This document shows, piece by piece, positions 32,998 through 39,888 of a stretch of 42,899 nt of DNA (the first letter of the stretch is position 1; the number at the start of each line of letters is the position of its first letter). Under the pieces are notes generated by a model. That model was not told the DNA's origin and searched no databases. It saw only the letters and a list, made by a program, of their open reading frames with translations. The stretch covers positions 1-42,899 of the forward strand of contig JBEAPO010000084.1 in NCBI GenBank assembly GCA_041164425.1, written 5' to 3'. The stretch comes from F1-20-MAGs119 sp041164425. GTDB lineage: Bacteria; Actinomycetota; Acidimicrobiia; Acidimicrobiales; Ilumatobacteraceae. The translations under genes and the position numbers were made by a program.

Positions 32998-33633
32998 TCA
33001 CATCGCGAGCAATTTTCTCGCCTCGTCGATCGCCCTGCCATGGTCGTCGACGAGAACCGCGGTCATGCCGGCTCTGCGCGCGACGTCGACCATTCCGGGA
33101 CCGTCGTCAAGATAGAGCACTTCGTCTCCGGACAAGTCGAGCCTGTCGAGAGCCGTCGTGAAGATCTCGAGGTCGGGCTTGCGCATGCCGTCGAGGCAGG
33201 AATAGATCACGGTTTCGAACCTGTCGATCGGATGGGTGAATGTCTCCCAGATACTGAGCCATTCGGTGAGCACGTTCGAGATGATTCCCGTGCGGTAGCC
33301 CGCGGTGCGAACTTGGTCGACGAAATCGTGCATCGGCTCGGAACGATCGATGAACCGATACATGCAGTGCGGAGAGTCGGGGTGCATGAGGGTCCGGATG
33401 TCGGGTCCGAAGTTCCCGACCGCTTCGACGAACTCTTCGAAGGAGATTTGTCCGCACTCGAGCGCGTGTCCCGGGTGGTTGCGGCGGTTCTCTTCGATGA
33501 AGAGTTCACGCAATGTGGGGCCGAGGGCCGCGAGGTCGATGCCCCCGCTCTGCGCCGCCTTCATCATTGCCGGGGCGATGCCGGTGGTGAGTACGCCGCC
33601 GACGTCGAAATACACGGCCTTGATCGTGCTCAT
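32998..33633 (-). CDS. HAD-superfamily hydrolase, copy 1
   Basis: A 211-aa HAD phosphatase-like protein. The nucleophile is D10 in VYFDVGGVLT. Motif II Ser is S119 in GIISNV, motif III Lys is K152 in RKPD, and motif IV is LYLDDGPG (D176, D177). The second Asp of the usual DxD is replaced by Gly, as in the family with the sEH N-domain and related HAD-IA proteins. The start is ATG 33633 with AGGAGA upstream. A longer open frame overlaps copy 2 and is rejected. It is a paralogue of the gene 13 nt upstream on the same strand. Confidence 0.88.
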   Translation of the reverse strand: MSTIKAVYFDVGGVLTTGIAPAMMKAAQSGGIDLAALGPTLRELFIEENRRNHPGHALECGQISFEEFVEAVGNFGPDIRTLMHPDSPHCMYRFIDRSEPMHDFVDQVRTAGYRTGIISNVLTEWLSIWETFTHPIDRFETVIYSCLDGMRKPDLEIFTTALDRLDLSGDEVLYLDDGPGMVDVARRAGMTAVLVDDHGRAIDEARKLLAM

Positions 33634-33646
33634 GCGTCTCCTGACT

Positions 33647-34294
33647 TCATGCGATGCCCAGCAAGGTGCGGACCTCGTCGATCGCCTCGTCGTGGTCGAC
33701 CACGTGCACGGTGTGGAAGCCGAGCTCGGCAGCGGCATTCACGATGTTGATCGAGTCGTCGACGAACAGCACCTGTCGGGCGTCGAGGCCCGCCCGGGAC
33801 AAGGCGAGGTCGAAGATCGCACGGTTCGGCTTGCGCACACCCTCGGCGCAGGAATAGACGACCACGTCGAAGCGGCCAGGATGGTTGGTGATTTCGTCCC
33901 ACTTCGACACGTACTCGTTGAAGATGTTCGACACGATGCCGGTGCGGTAGCCGTGTTTGCATAGGTCGTCGACCAGGCCGTGCATCCCGGCGTGAGCGGT
34001 GACGTTCGCAAACAGGGAATGGGGCGAGTCAGGGTGCAGCAGGCGTCGCACAGCGTCGCCGGCGTCGCCGAGATGCGACACGAACTCGTCGATGTCGATC
34101 TCGCCCCGCTCCAGACGGTGCGACGGCAGGTCGCCGTCGTGGCCACCGAGGAAACTGTCGGCGAACTGGGGCCCGACCACCGAAATGTCGAGTGTTCCAT
34201 CGGCCGCGATCTTCTCCATCGTCTCGCGAACCGGGACAGTGAGGACTCCGCCTACGTCGAAAAAGACGGCCTTGATCGAGTCGCTGGGGGGCAC
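33647..34294 (-). CDS. HAD-superfamily hydrolase, copy 2
   Basis: A 215-aa HAD protein similar to copy 1 over its whole length (around 40% by eye). It shares VFFDVGGVLT, LLHPDSPH, GYRTGIVSN, YSCAEGVRKP and FVDDSINIV. All four HAD motifs are present. The start is uncertain: GTG 34294 gives a normal N-terminus, while TTG 34315 would add seven residues. Neither has a clear ribosome site. It lies back to back with the BVMO gene on the plus strand. Confidence 0.87.
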   Translation of the reverse strand: MPPSDSIKAVFFDVGGVLTVPVRETMEKIAADGTLDISVVGPQFADSFLGGHDGDLPSHRLERGEIDIDEFVSHLGDAGDAVRRLLHPDSPHSLFANVTAHAGMHGLVDDLCKHGYRTGIVSNIFNEYVSKWDEITNHPGRFDVVVYSCAEGVRKPNRAIFDLALSRAGLDARQVLFVDDSINIVNAAAELGFHTVHVVDHDEAIDEVRTLLGIA

Positions 34295-34352
34295 CTCTCG
34301 AGTGTTGCACAACAACCCGCGCAGGGACTGAACTCCTGGTGGACCGGCGCAA

Positions 34353-34358
34353 TAGGGT
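34353..34358 (+). promoter_or_regulatory. -10 box of the BVMO gene
   Basis: TAGGGT lies exactly 7 nt before GTG 34366. This supports leaderless expression and the choice of that start over upstream in-frame GTGs at 34339 and 34357. Confidence 0.45.
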
Positions 34359-34365
34359 GGAAGAC

Positions 34366-35823
34366 GTGCGGGAACATTTCGACGTCATCGTGGTCGGCGC
34401 GGGCCTGTCGGGGATCGGTGCCGCGTATCACCTGAAGACCAGGTGCCCCGACCGAACGTTCGCGATCCTCGAGGGTCGCAGCGACATCGGAGGCACGTGG
34501 GACCTCTTCCGGTATCCCGGAGTTCGTTCCGACAGCGACATGCACACTCTCGGGTTCTCGTTCAAGCCGTGGACGCACGAGAAGTCGATCGCCGACGGCC
34601 CGTCGATCATGGAATACCTGCGTGAGACGGTGCGCGAGCACCGGATCGACGAAAGTATCCGCTTCGACACGCTCGTGTCGTCGGCGTCGTGGTCGACGCC
34701 CGATGCGCGTTGGACGCTCGTTGCTCGCGACGCGAAAACCGGTAGCGAGACCACGTATTCCTGCAATTTTCTCTTCATGTGTTCGGGTTACTACTCGTAC
34801 AAGCAGGGCCACGAACCAGAGTTCCCCGGTCGCGACACGTTCCGCGGCACCGTGGTGCACCCACAGAAGTGGCCTGAGAACCTCGACTACACGGGCAAGC
34901 GCGTCGTCGTTATCGGCTCGGGCGCGACGGCGGTCACCTTGGTGCCGGCAATGGCCGATCGCGCGGCGAAGGTGACGATGCTTCAACGCACCCCAACTTG
35001 GATGGTGGCGCGCCCCGACATCGACGCGGTGGCCAACCGCCTGCGCAAGTTCCTGCCGGCCCGCGTGGCATACGCAATCACGCGCCTTCGCAACACGACT
35101 TTCCAACAGATCGCGTATCAGCGCACGCGAACCAAGCCCGAGCGCGTTCGTGCATTCCTGCTCGAGGAAATTCGCAAGGAACTTCCCGAGGGCTTCGACA
35201 TCGACAAGCACTTCACGCCGCCCTACAACCCGTGGGACCAACGTCTGTGTCTCGTTCCGAACGGCGACTTCTTCAAGGCCATCAAGGCGGGCAAGGTCGA
35301 CGTCGTCACCGACAAGATCCTCACCTGGACCGAATCGGGCATCGACCTCGTCTCGGGGGAACACCTCGACGCCGACATCATCGTCACCGCGACGGGCCTC
35401 GAACTCGTCACACTCGGCGAAATGGACTTCATCGTCGACGGTGAGCCAGTCGATTTCGCCAAGACCTGGACCTACAAGGGCCTCGCGTATTCGGGTGTTC
35501 CCAACCTCGTGTCGACGTTCGGTTACATCAACGCTTCGTGGACCCTGCGCGCCGACCTCACCTCGGAATACGTCTGCCGCCTTCTCGACCACATGCGCAC
35601 CACCGGTACGCGCATATGTCGTCCTACGTTGAGGTCCAGTGACGCGTCGATGCCCGAGCGGCGTTGGATCGAGAACTTCACTTCGGGCTACATGGAGCGC
35701 GTCATGCACCTGTTCCCGCACCAGGGTGATCGCGAGCCGTGGATCAACCCACAGAATTTCAAGCGCGACAGGAAGATGTTCCGCAAATCTCCGATCGATG
35801 ACGGGGTGATGATCTTTGGCTGA
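34366..35823 (+). CDS. EthA-like Baeyer-Villiger flavin monooxygenase
   Basis: A 485-aa flavoprotein that inserts oxygen into ketones to give esters or lactones, or oxidises heteroatoms, with FAD and NADPH. The FAD-binding GAGLSG starts at 11. The Baeyer-Villiger fingerprint FRGTVVHPQKWP (159-170) matches FxGxxxHxxxWP in full. A second nucleotide site has GSGATA. The sequence is strikingly like mycobacterial EthA, including the N-terminus xxEHFDVIVVGAG, DLFRYPGVRSDSDMHTLGF and NPWDQRLCLVPNGD. GTG 34366 is chosen by this alignment and the -10 spacing. It is coupled to the next gene by an 8-nt overlap. Confidence 0.95.
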   Translation: MREHFDVIVVGAGLSGIGAAYHLKTRCPDRTFAILEGRSDIGGTWDLFRYPGVRSDSDMHTLGFSFKPWTHEKSIADGPSIMEYLRETVREHRIDESIRFDTLVSSASWSTPDARWTLVARDAKTGSETTYSCNFLFMCSGYYSYKQGHEPEFPGRDTFRGTVVHPQKWPENLDYTGKRVVVIGSGATAVTLVPAMADRAAKVTMLQRTPTWMVARPDIDAVANRLRKFLPARVAYAITRLRNTTFQQIAYQRTRTKPERVRAFLLEEIRKELPEGFDIDKHFTPPYNPWDQRLCLVPNGDFFKAIKAGKVDVVTDKILTWTESGIDLVSGEHLDADIIVTATGLELVTLGEMDFIVDGEPVDFAKTWTYKGLAYSGVPNLVSTFGYINASWTLRADLTSEYVCRLLDHMRTTGTRICRPTLRSSDASMPERRWIENFTSGYMERVMHLFPHQGDREPWINPQNFKRDRKMFRKSPIDDGVMIFG

Positions 35824-36511
35824 CAACGATCGCATCGAACTTCTCGAAGGGCTGCGCACCACGCGAGCCATTCGCCGCTACCGGCCCGAACCGGTGCCCG
35901 ACGAGGTGTTGTGCGACATCTTGTTCGCCGCGACGCGGGCGCCCAGCGGGTCGAACCGTCAGCCGTTTCGCTTTATGGTGTTTGCCGATTCGCCGCGCTC
36001 GCGCGAGGTGAAAGATTTGGTCGCGCGCGGTGCGCGTGAGATCTGGGGCGGTAAGCGGACGAACGAGGGCTACGACGAGGGCAGCGGTAAGGTCGCCGAT
36101 TCTCCGAAGGCCCGTATGGCCGCCACGATGCAGCACTACGTCGACAATTTCGCTGACGTTCCGGTGCTGGTGCTCGCGATCAACCTTCGCTACCGCGGCA
36201 AGGTCCACATCGAGGGCGCCTCGATCTATCCGGCCTGCCAGAACCTTCTCCTCGCCGCCCGCGGTCTTGGCTACGGCGGGGCGCTGACGGCCTTTCACGC
36301 GCCCGTGGAGGCCGATCTGACCGCTTTGCTCGGCCTTCCCGAACACGCCCAGATCGCGGCCACTATCACGCTGGGAAAGCCCGCAGGCGGTCATGGCCCC
36401 GTGCGTCGCGCGCCGATGGCGGAACTGGTCTTCGGTGACACGTGGGGCGAGGCCCCCGACTGGGCTGTCGATCCCGAGGGCACCCGGTTCACTGCGAAGA
36501 TGCCGTTGTAA
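35816..36511 (+). CDS. Nitroreductase-fold flavoenzyme
   Basis: A 231-aa FMN-dependent oxidoreductase of the nitroreductase family. The FMN-binding TTRAIRRYRPEPVPDE lies near the N-terminus, with APSGSNRQPF near 41-50 and the C-terminal region GYGGALTAFH. Such enzymes reduce nitro groups, quinones or enones, and some act as dehydrogenases. TTG 35816 is the likely start because no in-frame ATG exists near the N-terminal motif. It overlaps the BVMO stop by 8 nt, and GGGGTGATG may serve as ribosome site. Coupling with the BVMO suggests a shared route. Confidence 0.9.
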   Translation: MADNDRIELLEGLRTTRAIRRYRPEPVPDEVLCDILFAATRAPSGSNRQPFRFMVFADSPRSREVKDLVARGAREIWGGKRTNEGYDEGSGKVADSPKARMAATMQHYVDNFADVPVLVLAINLRYRGKVHIEGASIYPACQNLLLAARGLGYGGALTAFHAPVEADLTALLGLPEHAQIAATITLGKPAGGHGPVRRAPMAELVFGDTWGEAPDWAVDPEGTRFTAKMPL

Positions 36512-36622
36512 GTCAACGCGCCAACTGGTGTTACGCACGCCAGACAAAGTGACCTTGTACAAATACGTCTGCGAATTGGAGTAAGAAGAAGTGCAGGTTC
36601 GTGACGAGCCGGAGGGGGAATC

Positions 36623-37094
36623 ATGAACGCAGGCAAGAAGTTCTTTGGCGTCGTCGCGTTTGTCGCAGCGGCCATCACCGGTGGGTGCGCCGAGGATGCG
36701 TCCGACGTCGAGATGAGGGGACCGCAACGGAACACCGAGTGACGCTGTTGCGAACAAGATCACAGGCAGCGTGGCCGAGTGGCGGGTCGCAGTGAGCGCG
36801 GGCAAGGCCGTCGCCGGTGACGTCCGCTTTGCGATCACAAACTACGGGTCAATCGCGCACGAATTCCTCGTCACGAAGACAACGTACGAGCCGGGAAAGA
36901 TTCCGCTGGGTGACAACAACCGTTTCGACGAAGAACTCGAGGGCATCGAGGTCATCGACAAAATTCCCGAATGGGAGCCGGGCGAGATCGGAAAACTCTC
37001 ACTCGACCTGAAACCCGGGAACTACCAACTGCTCTGCAACATCACCGGTCACTACAAGGCCGGAATGTGGCGCGAGTTCGAGGTGGTCAGCTAA
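36623..37094 (+). pseudogene. Cupredoxin-like lipoprotein broken by a frameshift
   Basis: The 5' part (36623-36742) encodes a signal peptide with lipobox ITGGC, C22 being the predicted lipidated cysteine, and then stops. The 3' part, open from 36717 to 37094 in the next frame, encodes a plastocyanin/sulfocyanin-like domain with HEFLVTKT, GIEVIDKIPEW and the copper site region LLCNITGHYKAGM (Cys, His, Met). Removing one G from the GGGG at 36717-36720 joins both parts into a 156-aa protein typical of actinobacterial cupredoxin lipoproteins. GGAGGGGG is a strong ribosome site. This is either a real mutation or a base-count error. A short protein from GTG 36771 alone would lack the signal peptide and the first strand. 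Confidence 0.8.
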
Positions 37095-37401
37095 GGCCAA
37101 GTCCCTGCAGCGGGTGCTCAAGCGCGCAGGCCGTTGACGCCGTCGAGAACTTCGCCTGCGTCGTCATGCACGGTGATATCGCAGCGCCAAGTTTCGACCG
37201 AACGCATCGCGTCGGTTCGCCGTAGCCCGTTGACGAGCGTGTGGCTGGCGGGCCGGTCGCCATGCGGTGGTCGGTGCGACGGTCGTCGGTGTCGATCCAG
37301 TAAGCCTGATCTTGGTGCCAGTGGAACACGCCACACTGACCATGGGGCAACGTCAGCGAATCACCGGTTCCCAGACAAGGGGAGATCGGGAGAGAATGTG
37401 G
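37095..37401. other. Region between cupredoxin gene and tRNA-Gly
   Basis: About 300 bases hold no intact gene. The only coding-like signal is the two-frame minus-strand ORF described separately. No promoter, terminator hairpin or repeat could be supported. Confidence 0.5.
37118..37350 (-). pseudogene. Small unrecognised gene, apparently frameshifted
   Basis: On the minus strand one frame (about 37350-37248) reads MPHGQCGVFHWHQDQAYW and on to a basic/acidic stretch DDRRTDHR. After a one-base shift near 37246-37254 another frame continues with LVNGLRRTDAMRSVETW and ends DAGEVLDGVNGLRA before a stop at 37118. Both halves have G/C-rich third positions like real genes in this window, and the plus strand has no gene here. 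Restoring one base would give about 77 aa. I do not recognise the family. The start (TTG 37350) is a guess. Confidence 0.3.
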
Positions 37402-37473
<72 letters not shown>

Positions 37474-37495
37474 GAGACGCGAAGTCCGCGCCGAA

Positions 37496-37501
37496 AGGAT
37501 A
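37496..37501 (-). promoter_or_regulatory. -10 box of tRNA-Gly
   Basis: The minus strand reads TATCCT, 22 nt before the mature tRNA. It sits in the short gap after the DedA stop. Confidence 0.35.
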
Positions 37502-37508
37502 GCGGTGA

Positions 37509-38132
37509 TCAGTCTTTCGGGGCACTTGCAGACTGGTTTCGTCGGCGTGCGCGTACGACGATGAGGGCAAGTCCGACGAGAATCGCAGCGATGACGCCGT
37601 ACTGCAGGTAGTCACCCCAGGTGCCGGCCTTTTCCCACTGGTCGCCGAGACCCCAGCCGATGGCGACCCAGACGAGATTCCAGACGATCGAGCCCGCCGC
37701 GGTGAGCAAGGTGAAACGCAACATGGGCATTTTCTCCGCACCGGCGGGAATCGACACGACCGACCGCACGACGGGGATGAGCCGGCCGAAGAGAACCACA
37801 GCGGTGCCGTGGCGTTCGAACCATTGGAATCCCTTGTGCACGTCGCTCTTCTTTAAGCCGAGATATTTGCCGACACCTGCGAGCAACTTCTCGAGTCGTT
37901 CCTCGTCGACGAGGCGGCCGATCGCGTAGAGGAAGTACGCACCGACGACCGAACCGATCGTGGCGGCGATAGTGGCGCTGACGAAGTCGAAACGTCCCTC
38001 GCTGACGTTGAAACCCGTGAGGAGGAGGATGAGTTCCGACGGAATTGGCGGGAAAACGTTCTCCAGCGCAACGAGCACAGCAACGCCGACCAGTCCGATC
38101 GCATCAATCACGTCGGCGGCCCAATTGATCAT
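37509..38132 (-). CDS. DedA family membrane protein
   Basis: A 207-aa integral membrane protein with the DedA hallmarks: ENVFPPIPSE near 24-33, GSVVGAYFLYAIGR, and GRLIPVVRSVVSIPAG with the conserved Arg residues. DedA proteins act in membrane lipid scrambling (undecaprenyl phosphate or phospholipids) and envelope homeostasis. The start is ATG 38132 with TAGGAT seven bases upstream; the longer open frame extends into the divergent gene and is rejected. tRNA-Gly follows on the same strand. The divergent glpD-like operon starts 39 bp away. Confidence 0.92.
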   Translation of the reverse strand: MINWAADVIDAIGLVGVAVLVALENVFPPIPSELILLLTGFNVSEGRFDFVSATIAATIGSVVGAYFLYAIGRLVDEERLEKLLAGVGKYLGLKKSDVHKGFQWFERHGTAVVLFGRLIPVVRSVVSIPAGAEKMPMLRFTLLTAAGSIVWNLVWVAIGWGLGDQWEKAGTWGDYLQYGVIAAILVGLALIVVRARRRNQSASAPKD

Positions 38133-38139
38133 CGCGGAA

Positions 38140-38145
38140 ATCCTA
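38140..38145 (-). promoter_or_regulatory. -10 box of dedA
   Basis: The minus strand reads TAGGAT, exactly 7 nt before ATG 38132. It is back to back with the glpD -10 box at 38160-38165. Confidence 0.45.
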
Positions 38146-38159
38146 GATGTGGCGCCTCG

Positions 38160-38165
38160 TAGAAT
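38160..38165 (+). promoter_or_regulatory. -10 box of the glpD leader
   Basis: TAGAAT, the closest match to TATAAT in the window, lies 6 nt before ATG 38172. That ATG opens a ten-codon ORF, not the glpD frame. Confidence 0.45.
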
Positions 38166-38171
38166 CGGGGC

Positions 38172-38204
38172 ATGGCGCGAGATGTCAAAAGGGTGGGGAC
38201 CTGA
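38172..38204 (+). CDS. Leaderless mini-ORF before glpD
   Basis: Ten codons (MARDVKRVGT) end in TGA at 38202-38204, one base before the glpD ATG at 38206. The ATG has the spacing expected for a leaderless start after TAGAAT. The mini-ORF includes the purine-rich GGGTGGGG that would serve as glpD ribosome site, so its translation could deliver ribosomes to glpD by reinitiation. It is probably regulatory or structural, not a functional peptide. Confidence 0.35.
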   Translation: MARDVKRVGT

Positions 38205-38205
38205 C

Positions 38206-39888
38206 ATGGTCTCACGTCCGGTCGAAAGATTGCGCGAAACCTTCGACCTCGTCGTCGTCGGCGGGGGCATCACCGGAATCTGGGTGGCGCGCGAGGCGGC
38301 GATGCGCGGCATACGCACCGCGTTGGTCGACCGGGGCGACTTCGGTGCAGAAACGAGTGCCGCGACCACGAAATACATCCACGGCGGCATCCGGTACCTC
38401 GAGCAGTACGACTTCGGGGTGGTGCGCGAGAGTTTGCGCGAGCGGCGCATTCTTGCGCTCGGTGCCCCGCACCTCGTCGAGCAGACGCGTTTCATCATGC
38501 CGGCGTGGCGTTGGAGCAAACCCAATGCCGCACTGCTCGGTGCAGGTGTGGCGCTCTACGACGCGCTGTCGTTCGACCGCAACCGCGCCGCTCCGGCCTC
38601 GCTGCGCATCCCGCATCCGCGGTGGATGTCGAAGCGCTCGCTGATTGCTGCGGTCCCGTGGCTCGACCCATCGGGCTTGCTCGGTGCGTTCGCCTACCAC
38701 GACACGTTGAACGTCCACCCCGAGCGCCTGCTGCTGGCGTACGTGAAGTCAGCAGAGGCGGCGGGTGCCGTGCTGGTGAACCACTGCAGCGCCGATGGAT
38801 TCCTCGTCGACCAGCGCGCCGACAGGCTGGTTGTCGAGGGCGTTCGGGTCACCGACAGAATCGGGGGCGGTTCGTTCGACGTTCGGGCGTCTGTCGTCGT
38901 GAATGCCGCCGGGCCCTGGATCGACCGGGTGCTTGCCACGCTGGGCCGCGACACCGGAGTTGCCGTCGACCGCTCAAAGGGTGTTCATGTGCTCACGCGA
39001 GCGTTGGGCGGCGGTGCCGTACGTGACGCGGTTTTTGCGCGCGCCAAGTCGGGTCGTCATGTCATCGTGTCGCCGTGGATGGGGAAGTCGTTCATTGGTC
39101 CCACCGATACACCCACTGACGACGACGAGATCCGCGCTGACGATGTCGACGTGCGTTCGATCCTCGACACGGTCAACTCGACGATGGGGCGTGCCGAACG
39201 TGCACTGACCGAAGACGACGTCGAGTTGACGACCGTCGGCGTGCGCCCACTGATCAAGGCCCCCGGGTCAGAGGGCACCTACGCGGCGAGTCGTCGCCAC
39301 GAGTTGTATCACCACGCCGACCGGGGCATCGACAACCTCTGGACCATCGGCGGCGGCAAGTGGACAACCGCGCGTGCGACCGCCGAAGAGATGGTCGACG
39401 AGCTCTTCGACCACGAACTACGCGATGTGCGGCGGCTACGGGTCGACTCGCGGCGTGCCGCAGCTGCGGGCACCTTTGCGTGGGCTCGTGATGCGGCTCC
39501 TTTCCTCGCCGATGCAGGTCGCGAGCTGGTCGATGCGGGACTGTCGACGCGATCGGCAGAAATCATTGCCCGTTTGTACGGCACGGAATACGTCGAAATC
39601 CTGCATCTGGTACTGAGCGACCGACGCCTCGCTGAGGTCCTTCCATCGGGCGAGGTCATTGCTCAGGTTGTGTTCGCAGTGACGCACGAAGGGGCGCGAA
39701 CCCTCTCCGACATCGTCGACCGGCGTCTCGTTCTCGGCACTGTCTGCCGCGTATCGACCGACGTGTTGCAGGTGATTGCGAGTGTCGCTGGACCGCTGTT
39801 GGGTTGGGATGCCCAACGTCAGGCCGAGGAAGCTTCGGCGGAGAACGTCCGGCGTACGTCGCTGAGCCCTATTGCTCGTAAGGGATGA
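38206..39888 (+). CDS. glpD: FAD-dependent glycerol-3-phosphate dehydrogenase
   Basis: Oxidises glycerol 3-phosphate to dihydroxyacetone phosphate and passes electrons to the respiratory chain at the membrane. The 560-aa protein begins with FDLVVVGGGITGIWVAREAA, followed by DRGDFGAETSAATTKYIHGG and IRYLEQYDFGVVRESL, all typical of GlpD. Later motifs are VVNAAGPWID, SFIGPTDTP and WTIGGGKWTTAR. A C-terminal helical domain follows. ATG 38206 is preferred over 38182 because GGGG lies about 8 nt upstream and the mini-ORF stops just before it. The last 20 nt overlap the convergent surface-protein gene. Confidence 0.92.
   Translation: MVSRPVERLRETFDLVVVGGGITGIWVAREAAMRGIRTALVDRGDFGAETSAATTKYIHGGIRYLEQYDFGVVRESLRERRILALGAPHLVEQTRFIMPAWRWSKPNAALLGAGVALYDALSFDRNRAAPASLRIPHPRWMSKRSLIAAVPWLDPSGLLGAFAYHDTLNVHPERLLLAYVKSAEAAGAVLVNHCSADGFLVDQRADRLVVEGVRVTDRIGGGSFDVRASVVVNAAGPWIDRVLATLGRDTGVAVDRSKGVHVLTRALGGGAVRDAVFARAKSGRHVIVSPWMGKSFIGPTDTPTDDDEIRADDVDVRSILDTVNSTMGRAERALTEDDVELTTVGVRPLIKAPGSEGTYAASRRHELYHHADRGIDNLWTIGGGKWTTARATAEEMVDELFDHELRDVRRLRVDSRRAAAAGTFAWARDAAPFLADAGRELVDAGLSTRSAEIIARLYGTEYVEILHLVLSDRRLAEVLPSGEVIAQVVFAVTHEGARTLSDIVDRRLVLGTVCRVSTDVLQVIASVAGPLLGWDAQRQAEEASAENVRRTSLSPIARKG

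Noticed and set aside
33634..33738. Upstream extension of HAD copy 1 on the minus strand
   Set aside because: It lies inside HAD copy 2 in another frame; ATG 33633 has a good ribosome site.
34252..35871. 539-codon minus-strand frame antisense to the BVMO
   Set aside because: The plus strand holds an EthA-like protein with full fingerprint; the antisense product has no known features.
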